Part shown: piece by piece, positions 54,551 through 63,839 of the stretch
How the letters are laid out: each line of letters begins with the position of its first letter
How positions within the stretch are numbered: the first letter of the stretch is position 1
Origin: Oopsacas minuta
Lineage: Eukaryota > Porifera > Hexactinellida > Lyssacinosida > Leucopsacidae
Direction: 5' to 3'
DNA: 64,000 nt
Assembly: GCA_024704765.1 (NCBI GenBank)
Contig: JAKMXF010000302.1
Span: 124,001-188,000, forward strand
Notes under the pieces: generated by a model
Seen by the model: the letters and a program-made list of their open reading frames with translations, nothing else
Database searches by the model: none
Told to the model about the DNA's origin: nothing
Position numbers and translations under genes: made by a program

Positions 54551-56220
54551 ATGCCTCCTAAAAAACCCAAGAAGAAGCAACCTAAAGAGAAGAAGGAAAA
54601 GAAGCCAGTCATTGTAGACGGGATGCCAGCTGAGCAGATGAGTCCCGAACAGCTGTTAGACTACATCGAGAAGTTGAGAGAGGAAGTAGATCGGGAAAGA
54701 GAAGAGAGGAACTTAATCCAGCTAGAGAGAGATAAGATTAATACCTTCTGGGATATATCGAAACAACATCTAGATGTAATTATGTTTATATTCGAATAAT
54801 TCTATCATTAATTAAGGAGTTTTCTATAGGATTGTAATTCTGAGATAAGAGTAAAAGAGAGACAAATCGAGGAAGGAGAGGAGAGACACCGAGTAGAGAT
54901 AAAAGTATACAAACAGAAAGTAAAACATCTTCTCTATCAACATCAGAATAATGTCACTGAGCTGAAGGGAGATGGTACTGCTGCTCTTAAGGCTCAGATG
55001 GGAGATCAGAAGCTGGAAGAGAAGAAGTTACATGAACAGATTTGGAATCTTAAGTCACAAACTAGAGAGGGGGAGCTATCACATGAAGAAGTGAGTTAAT
55101 ATAATAATACATAGCTGAATTAGTTTAATAATGTTTGTTGTTAGGTTATCCGCAACCTTAAGCGTGAACAAGACGAGTCAATAACAAAGATGCGTAAGGA
55201 ATACGAACAAGATGTTGATGAGATTCAGAGCAAATACGAGACTAAAATGTGGCGTCTGAGAGAGGAACTTGAGATGAGAAGAAAGAACGAAGTTCATGAA
55301 GTGGAAGAGAGGAAGAATGAGCAAATAAAGAACTTGATGGTTAATCATGAGAAGCAATTCTCTGATATCAAGAATTACTATAATGATATTACACATAATA
55401 ATTTATGTCTGATTACAACACTCAAGGAGAAAGTATGTTCCCTCATAATCAATCAACAAAACATGATTTATATAACTTATTATTTAGGTTGAAGAAATGA
55501 AGAAGAAGGAAGAAAGACTTGAAAAAGAATTGAATGAAAAACTAGCGGAGAATCGCAGACTCTTAGATCCACTCCAAAGAGCTAAGGCAGATGTAGCTGA
55601 GTTGAAGAGGAAGCTTCAGAATTATGAAAAAGACAAAATATCTCTCAATCATTGTAAGGTGCGACTTAAAGCTCAAGATAAAGAGTTAAAGAGTTTGAAT
55701 TGGGAGCATGAAGTTCTTGGACAGAGATATGACAAGGTAATACTCTAAATGTAGTATACGTCGTATGATAATATTTAATATAAATATATGCAAGGCAAAC
55801 ACAGAGAGAGATGGATTATACAATAAATTCACTCACACTATACAAGAAGTACAACAGAAGAATGGATTGAAGAATTTACTGTTAGAGAAAAAGCTAATGT
55901 CTCTAGCTGAAACTTTAGAAATGAAAGAAGCTCAACTAAATGAGGTATTATCTGCCTCTAATCTTGATCCTAATGCTCTTACTGCTGTCACACGTAAACT
56001 AGAAGATATCTTAGACAGCAAGAACACAGCTATTAGAGATCTGCAATATGAGTTAGATCGTGTATGTAAGGCTCATAACGACCTTATGCGGACGTATGAA
56101 GCTAAATTGAAAGCATTTGAAGTTCCCACAGAAGAGCTAGGCTTCAAACCACTAGAGAGTAAGGTAGTAGGACATACACTAGGTAAAGGTCCTGCTGGTC
56201 TAGTAACCGCACCTCCTTAA
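54551..56220 (+). CDS. GAS8: Nexin-dynein regulatory complex subunit GAS8/DRC4
   Basis: Axonemal coiled-coil protein that regulates ciliary beating. Five exons: 54551-54775, 54830-55090, 55145-55432, 55488-55736, 55795-56220; 482 aa (human 478), all introns about 52-58 nt. The lysine-rich N-terminus ([17 protein letters not shown]) is followed by [28 protein letters not shown]-like [69 protein letters not shown], and ends in [20 protein letters not shown], almost the same as in vertebrates. Presence implies motile cilia or flagella. TATATTTCAG ends 13 nt before the ATG. Confidence 0.97.
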
Positions 56221-56385
56221 CCTCTATTATACACGTAACCCAATCACTTGATTGTCTTCCAACTAATTTATGATTATATTCACATTATTATTCATTATAC
56301 CGCCTACATGATTAGTTCAGGGTATATTCTGTGGTAATTTAGTCAATACAAGTCATTGAGTCTATGTTAGTAGGATAATTAGCTT

Positions 56386-56895
56386 ATGATGCTCTCAGAA
56401 ATATACAAAGCTCACCAACAAGAACAGAATGAACGTCGCTTAGAGCAAGAACGGAAACGAAAACAGGCGATTAAGAGTGCTCAAGAAGTCAGCTCAGGAT
56501 TTGTAGATGCACTAAACAGTGGAGTAGAAGAAGCGTATGAGAATCAGAAGAAAATAAATTTACTTGTAAAAGATCTGCAAATACAATCTACTGTATTTTT
56601 AAAACAAGCCTCTCAATGGATAAACACAGTAGAAGGCTTCAATGCATCCCTCAAGGAACTAGGAGATCTTCCTAACTGGGCTAGCATCATAGAGAAAGAT
56701 ATGCTGCTTATCTGTAGATCTCTAGAATATGCTTATAACGGCCCTGCGGTTGATATCACCGACTCACCTATTCCTGAACACGTTATCCCTGTAGATACCC
56801 CTCCTATTTCTCCAATTGCTAATCTTGTTAAAGAACCAGGATCTGGTGCTGGCGAAGAGTTCAGACCTGAAACACCCCCAAAACAATCTTCATAG
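56386..56895 (+). CDS. BLOC1S1: BLOC-1/BORC subunit 1
   Basis: Subunit of BLOC-1 and BORC, which govern lysosome-related organelle biogenesis and lysosome positioning; also known as GCN5L1. A single exon of 169 aa. The second Met (56389) better matches the family start MLSxxxKEHQ. Conserved parts: HQQEQNERRLEQERKRKQAI, NSGVEEAYENQKKI, QASQWINTVEGFNASLKELGD, NWASIIEKDM and LEYAYNG. About 45 Pro-rich residues follow where the human protein ends. TAATTAG ends 3 nt before the ATG; 165 nt after GAS8. Confidence 0.95.
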   Translation: MMLSEIYKAHQQEQNERRLEQERKRKQAIKSAQEVSSGFVDALNSGVEEAYENQKKINLLVKDLQIQSTVFLKQASQWINTVEGFNASLKELGDLPNWASIIEKDMLLICRSLEYAYNGPAVDITDSPIPEHVIPVDTPPISPIANLVKEPGSGAGEEFRPETPPKQSS

Positions 56896-57048
56896 CTAAT
56901 AAATACTATTATTGTTGTAGTATATTCTAGTCCATAAAATAATTAACTAATAAAACACAGGAGATAAATATTTCCTTTTCTCTAAGTCCACCATACACGA
57001 TGCTACTTTTCGTGTTTGATTGGCTTTATTTGTTTGTGGCAATAGAAT

Positions 57049-57061
57049 TATTAGTTTTCAG
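57049..57061 (+). promoter_or_regulatory. Acceptor-like site before PRDX5
   Basis: ATTAGTTTTCAG, 13 nt before the ATG. Candidate spliced-leader acceptor. Confidence 0.45.
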
Positions 57062-57074
57062 TTCGCATCTATAA

Positions 57075-57593
57075 ATGGCTTCAACAATTAGGAAGGGTGA
57101 AATTCAGATTGGTGAAAAGTTACCAGAGATTGAAATAATGACAGCTCCAAGTACTAAAGTTAAAATAACTGATCTTTTCAAGGGTAAGAGAGGGATCTTA
57201 TTTGGTTTGCCTGGTGCATTCACACCAACTTGTTCTAACACACATCTCCCCGAATTTGTAAGAGATCATGCTAAATGGGTAGAATTAGGATATGAGATCA
57301 TTTGCTGTGTTTCTGTTAACGACGCCTTCGTGATGGAAGCTTGGGGAAAACTGCATCAAGTTGAGGGCAAGGTCGTAATGATTTCAGATATGAATGCAAC
57401 ATTGACCAGGGCAATCGGACTAGAAATCGATTTGACGGATAAACTAGGAAGCATCCGCTCAAAACGGTACTCTATGGAAGTGAATGATAACTTGATTACT
57501 AGTATCCATGTTGAGTCTAGTCTGGGTGCTACTGGGTGTAGCACATCTAGTGCAATGCTAGGTTCTCTTAGTCAAGATATGATCCCATTATGA
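57075..57593 (+). CDS. PRDX5: Peroxiredoxin-5
   Basis: Atypical 2-Cys thiol peroxidase reducing H2O2 and peroxynitrite. A single exon of 172 aa. The peroxidatic Cys lies in GLPGAFTPTCSNTHLP; a resolving Cys is plausible in GATGCSTSS near the C-terminus. Other family motifs: VNDAFVMEAWG, ISDMNATLTRAIGLEIDL, RSKRYSMEVND. There is no N-terminal mitochondrial extension (starts MASTIRKGEIQIGEKLPE), and the C-terminus IPL is not the SQL peroxisomal signal of vertebrates, so a cytosolic form is likely. TAGTTTTCAG ends 13 nt before the ATG. Confidence 0.96.
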   Translation: MASTIRKGEIQIGEKLPEIEIMTAPSTKVKITDLFKGKRGILFGLPGAFTPTCSNTHLPEFVRDHAKWVELGYEIICCVSVNDAFVMEAWGKLHQVEGKVVMISDMNATLTRAIGLEIDLTDKLGSIRSKRYSMEVNDNLITSIHVESSLGATGCSTSSAMLGSLSQDMIPL

Positions 57594-57827
57594 AAACGAG
57601 TTTATAGAGAATTGTGTGATTATAATTTTAACAATATTATCTACTATTTGTTCTGGATAAATTTATATCTAGGGCAGCTAGCTTTGATCTATTTTTATCA
57701 AGTATTTGCTACACTATTATCTCCTTAAAGTATCCACAATGATACATCATGCTACGTTAAGGGTATTTACAGTACTGCACGTGCAATAACGATGATTGCA
57801 TTACACACCAAGCTCTACATGTGCATC

Positions 57828-57879
<52 letters not shown>

Positions 57880-58031
57880 CAACCATATCACTCATTGCTA
57901 GTTACTATACTTATAGCTAAAACTTTGTATCACATATTTTTATCTTATACAAGTATTGTGGATAACACACCTTTTCTCTGCTTTGTTATCATTAGCTATT
58001 ATCTGGGAAGAATCAGAGATAGTTTCTAATC
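57594..58031. other. Intergenic stretch between PRDX5 and Vasa
   Basis: 438 nt, the longest gap inside the plus-strand array after that upstream of WDR91 and the DRAM-like gene. It contains a TA microsatellite and no convincing gene. It may hold the vasa promoter. Confidence 0.5.
57833..57876. repeat. (TA)n microsatellite
   Basis: About 22 TA units, roughly 160 nt upstream of the vasa ATG. Confidence 0.97.
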
Positions 58032-60455
58032 ATGGCTGATTGGGATGATGAGAGACAGGATGGAGGCACCTCGAGTGCACCAGGTTTTGGAGATGGACGT
58101 TCAGGTGGCCGCGGGGGCGGTTTCGCAAATCGTGGATTCGGAGGGAGAAGAGATGACGACTCTGGTAGAGGAAGGAGGGGAGGTTTCGGAGGAGGCCGAA
58201 GAGATTACGATTCAGGATCAGGAGGTTTCGGCGGGGGAGACAACGAATCAAGGGGAAGGGGAGGATATAGCAGAAGAGACGATAACTCAAGTGGAGGCAG
58301 GGGTTACGGTAGAAACGATGATGACTCAAATAGTAGAGGTTACCGCGGAGGTAGAGATCGTGAAGGAGGCGGATTTGGTTGGCGAGGTCGCGATGGGGGA
58401 TTTGGTGGTGGTAGAGATCGTGACGGGGGCGGGTTTGGAAATAGAGATCGTGATGGTGGCGGATTTGGCGGTAGAGATCGTGATGGTGGTGGTGGTGGCT
58501 TTGGAAATAGGGATCGTGATGGTGGTGGATTTGGCGGTAGAGGTCGTGACGGTGGCGGCTTTGGGGGCAGAGATGGTGATGGAGGAGGCTATCGTGGGAG
58601 AGGCGGATACCGTGGAAGCAGAGGAGATGACGACGATGAGGAAGGTGGTCGCGGCGGATTCAGGTCTAATAGAGGAGGAAGGGGTGGTTCAGGCTTTGGA
58701 GATAGTGATGGTGGTTCTAGTCGAGGATTTGGAAGCAGAGGCTTCGGAGGAGGAGGTGGTGGCGGGGGCGGTGATTCAGAGGGTTTTGTCATGAGCCGCT
58801 CATTTGTCAATAGCTCTTCAGATGATAGAGGTCGTGGCCGTGGTGGATTCAGAGGAGGTAGAGGTCGTGACAGAGATGAAGATGGTGGTGGAGAATTCAA
58901 TAATTTTGGAGGAAGAGGCGGAGGAGGTGAAAGGTTTGGAGATGATGGACCGAGACCTGAACCTTATATCCCTCCAGCTCCATCTGAAAAGGAATCTGAA
59001 ATATTTGTGAATATCACGAAAGGAATCAATTTTGGACGTTATGACAACATTCCTGTTCAGCTAACTGGTCGTGAACCTACATCCCAGATCACTACATTTG
59101 CTGAGGCTCGACTGTCAACAACCATATCGTTGAATGTTACAAAAGCTGGTTACAATGAACCAACTCCTGTGCAGAAATATGGAATCCCAGTTGTTCTAGC
59201 CGGTAGAGATTTGATGGGATGTGCTCAAACTGGTTCGGGAAAAACTGCAGCTTTCCTTTTGCCAATACTCTCCACTATGGTGAGTAAGAGCCTCTATCAG
59301 AACACAAGCTTGGATCCGGGCACGGCTCACCCCACTGCTCTTATAATCGCTCCAACTAGGGAATTAGCTTTACAGATATACCATGAAGCTAGGAAGTTCT
59401 CCTACACAACTATAATAGAGCCTGTTGTAGCGTATGGTGGAACATCAGTAGCTCATCAACTCAGTAAAGTAGAGAAAGGCTGCCATATTCTTGTAGGGAC
59501 ACCTGGTCGTCTTATTGACTTTATGAATCGTGGTAGAGTCAAGCTGGATCAAGTAAAGTTTCTTGTACTAGATGAAGCCGATCGTATGCTGGATATGGGC
59601 TTCATTCCTGATGTTAAAAAGATGGTCCATGAATTTGACATGTGTGGAAAGAATGATCGCCAGACCCTAATGTTCTCAGCTACTTTCCCAGAAGAAATAC
59701 AGAGACTCGCGGCAGATTTCTTACACGATTATCTTTTCCTCACTGTAGGGAAAGTGGGTGGAGCCGCAAATGATATTGTTCAGAAAATTGTCCAAGTTGC
59801 AGCTTTGGACAAACGCGAAAAGTTGGCTGAAATATTGCGAGCCAATCCTGAACATAAAGTTCTTGTATTCGTAGAAACGAAAAGACAAGCTGATTTCTTG
59901 GCTACATACCTCTCTCAAGAAGCCTTTCCTACTACTAGTATACACGGAGCTAGACTTCAGAGAGAAAGAGAAGAGGCCTTACACGCTTTCAAAACTGGTC
60001 GTACTCCAGTCTTAGTTGCTACTTCTGTAGCTGCCAGAGGTTTAGATATTCCTAAGGTGAATCATGTTGTCAACTTTGACATGCCGAGCGACATTTCTGA
60101 GTATGTCCACAGGATTGGGAGGACAGGACGTATTGGACACACCGGTCTCGCTACCTCGTTTTTTGATTCAGCAAAAGACCAGGCTATAGCCAGGAGTCTT
60201 GTCAAGATATTATCCGACGCGGAACAAGATGTACCTGTATTCCTAGAGGAGATCGCTGAGGGAGCGATAGGCACAGGATACGGCGGTGCAGGAGGTGGCT
60301 TTGGAGGTACAGACAGAAGAGAGAGGGGAGGCGGAGGCCGAGACTCCGGTAACCGGGCTGATGGATATGGGGGTCAAACTTTTGGCGACCCAATCAACAC
60401 CGGTTTTGCAAGCTCTGTCCCACCCACTGCTGGGGACGATGAGAGCTGGGATTGA
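58032..60455 (+). CDS. DDX4: DEAD-box RNA helicase Vasa (DDX4)
   Basis: Germline/stem-cell RNA helicase of the piRNA pathway and nuage. A single exon of 807 aa. The first 300 residues are an RGG/FGG-rich disordered region made of imperfect repeats such as GGGFGNRDRDGGGFGG; there are no CCHC zinc knuckles. The core has INFGRYDNIPVQLTG, the Q motif (YNEPTPVQKYGIPV), AQTGSGKT at about residue 397, PTRELALQI, VGTPGRLIDFM, VLDEADRMLDMGF, FSATFPEE, and YVHRIGRTGRIG. The C-terminus ends DDESWD, the acidic Trp-containing Vasa signature. I prefer Vasa over DDX3 because of NVTKAGYNEPTP, EARKFSYTTIIEPVVAYGGT and this tail. It is the last gene of the plus-strand array. Confidence 0.95.
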   Translation: MADWDDERQDGGTSSAPGFGDGRSGGRGGGFANRGFGGRRDDDSGRGRRGGFGGGRRDYDSGSGGFGGGDNESRGRGGYSRRDDNSSGGRGYGRNDDDSNSRGYRGGRDREGGGFGWRGRDGGFGGGRDRDGGGFGNRDRDGGGFGGRDRDGGGGGFGNRDRDGGGFGGRGRDGGGFGGRDGDGGGYRGRGGYRGSRGDDDDEEGGRGGFRSNRGGRGGSGFGDSDGGSSRGFGSRGFGGGGGGGGGDSEGFVMSRSFVNSSSDDRGRGRGGFRGGRGRDRDEDGGGEFNNFGGRGGGGERFGDDGPRPEPYIPPAPSEKESEIFVNITKGINFGRYDNIPVQLTGREPTSQITTFAEARLSTTISLNVTKAGYNEPTPVQKYGIPVVLAGRDLMGCAQTGSGKTAAFLLPILSTMVSKSLYQNTSLDPGTAHPTALIIAPTRELALQIYHEARKFSYTTIIEPVVAYGGTSVAHQLSKVEKGCHILVGTPGRLIDFMNRGRVKLDQVKFLVLDEADRMLDMGFIPDVKKMVHEFDMCGKNDRQTLMFSATFPEEIQRLAADFLHDYLFLTVGKVGGAANDIVQKIVQVAALDKREKLAEILRANPEHKVLVFVETKRQADFLATYLSQEAFPTTSIHGARLQREREEALHAFKTGRTPVLVATSVAARGLDIPKVNHVVNFDMPSDISEYVHRIGRTGRIGHTGLATSFFDSAKDQAIARSLVKILSDAEQDVPVFLEEIAEGAIGTGYGGAGGGFGGTDRRERGGGGRDSGNRADGYGGQTFGDPINTGFASSVPPTAGDDESWD
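58372..58600 (+). repeat. Coding minisatellite in the Vasa RGG region
   Basis: Imperfect tandem units of about 27-36 nt built around GGTAGAGATCGTGATGGTGG, encoding Gly-Gly-Arg-Asp-Arg-Asp-Gly-Gly-Gly-Phe-Gly. Units differ in length by whole codons. Confidence 0.8.
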
Positions 60456-61139
60456 AAGCTCACAATGACATTATGATATATTAGAAAACGCCCACAGTTA
60501 GCTAATTAGAAAGCTCAAGGTGCATTCACCCATGCTCCTATCTACTAAATGAGCACCTGAGCAATTTATAAAATTACATCTTCTCAAACTGAGTAATTAG
60601 ATAATTACTATATTGCTCATAGCTATGTACTCTGGTTCTTAGTGCATCACAACAATGTAATTGTTTTGCACTTCAAGAACCAACTAACTCTCCGTTATAT
60701 TTTTGTGATAGTATAGATTTTCTTTATTTCTCTTGATTTGTTTACTACAATCAAGAACTTCATAATTGTTAGTGTATATTTTTGTCTCTAGGATACTTTC
60801 GTATATTTTTGTGTGGGTTTTGTTTTCTAGTTATCTCAATTACATTCAATTATGTCTAACTCTAGTTATATGCAACGGGGGCTTTGGGGAGGGTTAATTC
60901 TACTTCAAACATCAGTTGCCTACATTGAATATTTTACAATAAAATGTTGATTATTCATGTGTCTAAGTTTAGCGAGCTCTCAACCTCATTGAGGGCAACA
61001 AGTTACCTATTTACTTGCTATCTTCCTACTCTCTGTACTTAGCATTACTTTGACAAAACTTTCTCATCAATACAATAATTATAAGCTATCAACTAATGTT
61101 TCATATAGAGTTCTATTAATCAACTAAAATTTTCTTATT
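60456..61139. other. Convergent intergenic region between Vasa and NUP88
   Basis: 684 nt, the largest gene-free stretch. Both flanking genes end here, so it should contain both 3' UTRs. An AATAAA at 60938-60943 on the plus strand could be a polyadenylation signal. T-rich throughout 60700-60840. No ORF or RNA gene seen. Confidence 0.6.
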
Positions 61140-63311
61140 CTAAGAAATCGTGCTGATATCTATATGTAGCTGTTCTAATTTCCTCTTCGCATCTTTATGA
61201 GAGTGTCCAAATGTTAATAACTTTGATTGGATCTGATCAAATTGAGTCCTTCCCACCATTCGGGAGGAACTCTTTCGTCTGTTGGCGCCTATAAAATTAG
61301 GATTATCAACTTTGTTCCTTATCTGTAAGATCCTATTGTTGAGTAATGGGATCTTATTGTCTAACTCTCTAAGCGTTTCTTGGTATTTCTTCTCTTCTTT
61401 AGATAGACTAGGGTTTAGCTGTAGGAGCTGTTGCATTACTCTGTGTACTCTATCCAAATTAGAAGCATATTTAGCGTGTGCTAGAGATATCTTATCCTGT
61501 ATCTCTTTAGAGTTAACTTTTAAAGAATGCAAATCATTTCGAGTTAGGGAAATTGCATTTTCGAGAGCTCGTTTGCTGTTTAGGAGAGAATCTGCTTTGT
61601 GTAGAACTTCATCTAGTGCTTTGTATTGAGCTAGTTTAACTTGTTGTCTCAATAAATCAGTGCTATTTATTAGCAAACTATACAATTCCTCTTGAGTAAC
61701 GTCTTCATGAGGCTGGTTCTTTAGTATAGGGAGAGGATCAGCTGATTTTAGAGTTATTTTTATAGAGTCAGTTAGTTGTACTCTTTGAGAAATTGATGAA
61801 GCGAGGGAAGTATTAGCTGCTAGTGGCATGGTAGCTATTCGGTTGATAGGTGGTAGATGTTTTGATAGAGAATTTCCGTCTTTGAATGTGAATAGTAGAA
61901 CTGGAGGTCCTAACGTAACCAGTGATACAAGGATCAGTCCGTACAGCTGATTAGATTCAGTGTGTAGCAATAACTCAACTTCTATACTACTCATTGAGTC
62001 GTTTTGTGAGAGAAGAGATAGGTCGTAACCTAGCTCATCTTGTTTACAATATGCATTCATTAGTTCTAAAGAAGGTAGCGATACATTATATACACCATTC
62101 TCACAGTACAGAATGTATCTGTAAGCTGAATTAGGATCTGTTATAATGTATGGAGGATTAGTGAATATATTCACAGTATTTTTAGTTGACTTATCTTCAG
62201 GATTTAAGTCTACAACCTCTAGAAGGAATATTATATCATCAGGTGATTTCTCAGGGAGAGAGGTTGATGTTTGTGTGGGAGGAGTATTGAGGTGTACACA
62301 GTGATATAACTTCCCTGGTGCAGTTACAATTACAAAACTAGGAACAGCTGATCGTAAACAGGCTATTTTGCATGGTTCATCCTCGTAGGATTCTGGAGGT
62401 GATGGGTGTATTGGTAACGCATCTGAGTATGTAATCCCATCTCCTCTACCCATATCGATCTGACTTAAGTCCATAGATATGAAGTGTACATCTCCATTCC
62501 CTAATAGGAGATAGAGTGACAGCCATTGACCTCCTGGTGTCTTACCAGAGCTAGGTATAGTGAAGTCAAATGATACAGGTTCATCACCCATAGCGTGAGA
62601 TAGGGATATCGTAGTGGAGATTCCGGAGTTTGGGTTAGGGTTCAAGTTGTACATGCTGAGAGGTTCTAGAGTGTCTGTGGGTGAGAAAATCCGCAGATAA
62701 CCGTCAGAGCAAAGTGTGAAAATAAGCATCGCTGAGAGTTCCACAGGAGAAAAGTGCACTTCCTTGATGTCTACCTTCCTACCCCTTGGCTTATCAGTAT
62801 ATACTTGAATTTGATTACAACGTATAGTGGTTGAGAGAGGCTTAGTTAGATGATGAGAATAGGTACGAGCATCATAGATAAACTTAGGTAGACTGAGGAG
62901 ATAAGCAGAATCCTTAGAGACTAGAATACAGAGAGATCCGTCTGGGGATAGAATTAGTTGAATGATCGTGGTTTGAGGTTCTGGAGAGAGACGGAGTATA
63001 GGCCAGTTTGGAGGAGATAAGATGTCTATTGTGACTAGTGAGACTGCATTAATCTCACGCTTAGAAGGGAACCACAGTAATAGGATTCCTTTACAAGAAG
63101 CTGTGAGATTGAGTATAGATGGTGCACATTGACTTTCCGAAGTAGTTGGTAGTATCGAGTATTTGAGAGAATTAAATATTTCATGACTTGATAGCTTGTC
63201 AGTCCAAGAAGAGAAATCGGACTCTGAAATACTCGAACGAACAGAACGCTGGAACATATCTCCTGATGGAGTATTGAGGCTGTTAATAGGTGCAGTCAGA
63301 GAGTCAGACAT
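61140..63311 (-). CDS. NUP88: Nucleoporin NUP88
   Basis: Cytoplasmic-side nuclear pore protein that partners NUP214 and NUP62. A single exon of 723 aa (human 741). The first 450 residues read as a beta-propeller (ILNLTASCKGILLLWFPSKRE; QLILSPDGSLCILVSKDSAYL; HFSPVELSAMLIFTLCSDG with YLRIFSPTD). The C-terminal 200 residues form a coiled coil (RALENAISLTRNDLHSLKVN; LSKEEKKYQETLRELDNKIP), as in NUP88. Similarity is moderate, so identification rests on architecture and length plus LPKF/YLLSLPK-type motifs. On the minus strand an acceptor-like CATAG (63315-63316 as AG) precedes the ATG by 3 nt. Confidence 0.85.
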   Translation of the reverse strand: MSDSLTAPINSLNTPSGDMFQRSVRSSISESDFSSWTDKLSSHEIFNSLKYSILPTTSESQCAPSILNLTASCKGILLLWFPSKREINAVSLVTIDILSPPNWPILRLSPEPQTTIIQLILSPDGSLCILVSKDSAYLLSLPKFIYDARTYSHHLTKPLSTTIRCNQIQVYTDKPRGRKVDIKEVHFSPVELSAMLIFTLCSDGYLRIFSPTDTLEPLSMYNLNPNPNSGISTTISLSHAMGDEPVSFDFTIPSSGKTPGGQWLSLYLLLGNGDVHFISMDLSQIDMGRGDGITYSDALPIHPSPPESYEDEPCKIACLRSAVPSFVIVTAPGKLYHCVHLNTPPTQTSTSLPEKSPDDIIFLLEVVDLNPEDKSTKNTVNIFTNPPYIITDPNSAYRYILYCENGVYNVSLPSLELMNAYCKQDELGYDLSLLSQNDSMSSIEVELLLHTESNQLYGLILVSLVTLGPPVLLFTFKDGNSLSKHLPPINRIATMPLAANTSLASSISQRVQLTDSIKITLKSADPLPILKNQPHEDVTQEELYSLLINSTDLLRQQVKLAQYKALDEVLHKADSLLNSKRALENAISLTRNDLHSLKVNSKEIQDKISLAHAKYASNLDRVHRVMQQLLQLNPSLSKEEKKYQETLRELDNKIPLLNNRILQIRNKVDNPNFIGANRRKSSSRMVGRTQFDQIQSKLLTFGHSHKDAKRKLEQLHIDISTIS

Positions 63312-63413
63312 AACCTATGAATATATCTAACAAATTTTAAAATTAGTTAATTAATATTTCGGTTCAGTTCTTAGTGAATACATTATTTTATTACTGAAAT
63401 AAATTTAATTCTT

Positions 63414-63749
63414 TTATTCTCTAATTACAAATACTTGATCTATATATCTTTCTGGGACTATAAGGATGGAATGTTTTCGTTTCTTTTTAGAATCTCCTAG
63501 CTGGTCTATACTCTGATACTCATCGCACTTCTCTAGAATTATGTTTAGAGCATTGTCTGTACAATGGAACTTCCCCTTCAATACCCTACCATCTTTAGCT
63601 AGTATAACCATCTTCTTGCTGAGTAGTGACCTTATGTAATCACGCCCTGTAAGTGGTTTAGAAATATGTTCTGTTTTATCATCTGTACTATTGGTGGTAG
63701 TAGTATCAGTGGTATTTGTCCCTACTATGTGCTCGTCTTGATTGCTCAT
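63414..63749 (-). CDS. NAA38: NatC auxiliary subunit NAA38 (LSMD1-like Sm-fold protein)
   Basis: Small Sm-like subunit of the NatC N-terminal acetyltransferase. A single exon of 111 aa. A Thr-rich N-terminus (TNTTDTTTTNSTDD) leads into one Sm domain: IRSLLSKKMVILAKDGRVLKG (Sm1) with FHCTDNALNIILEKCDEY, then VPERYIDQVFVIRE (Sm2). The FxCTDxxxNxILxxxxEF pattern and VPxxxIxxVxV ending fit NAA38 better than LSM8, whose Sm2 motif contains RGDN. On the minus strand TTACAATTAG ends 2 nt before the ATG. 102 nt separate it from NUP88. Confidence 0.85.
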   Translation of the reverse strand: MSNQDEHIVGTNTTDTTTTNSTDDKTEHISKPLTGRDYIRSLLSKKMVILAKDGRVLKGKFHCTDNALNIILEKCDEYQSIDQLGDSKKKRKHSILIVPERYIDQVFVIRE

Positions 63750-63839
63750 TGCTAATTGTAAATAAAAATATACAAATTTAATAATACCTATCTTATATAT
63801 GTAAGTTATACGTTCATGAGCTATCTACAGTACAATTGA
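63750..63839. promoter_or_regulatory. 90-bp divergent gap between NAA38 and the last gene
   Basis: The only divergent junction with both start codons visible. It is too short for two separate promoters, so a shared bidirectional promoter is likely. Acceptor-like AGs lie at both ends (63830 on plus, 63752-63753 as AG on minus). Confidence 0.45.

Noticed and set aside
58372-58600. Possible CRISPR-like or non-coding repeat array
   Set aside because: Units are imperfect, adjacent, codon-multiples, and lie in the open Vasa frame.
58045-58794. Second 249-aa ORF overlapping Vasa
   Set aside because: Val/Glu-rich shadow of the GGN-type repeat in another frame, with no conserved content.
58032-60455. 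DDX3/Belle identity for the DEAD-box gene
   Set aside because: Q-motif flank (NVTKAGYNEPTP), YGGT context and the acidic Trp tail DDESWD fit Vasa better.
63414-63749. LSM8 identity
   Set aside because: The Sm2 motif lacks RGDN, and the FHCTDNALNIIL pattern fits NAA38.
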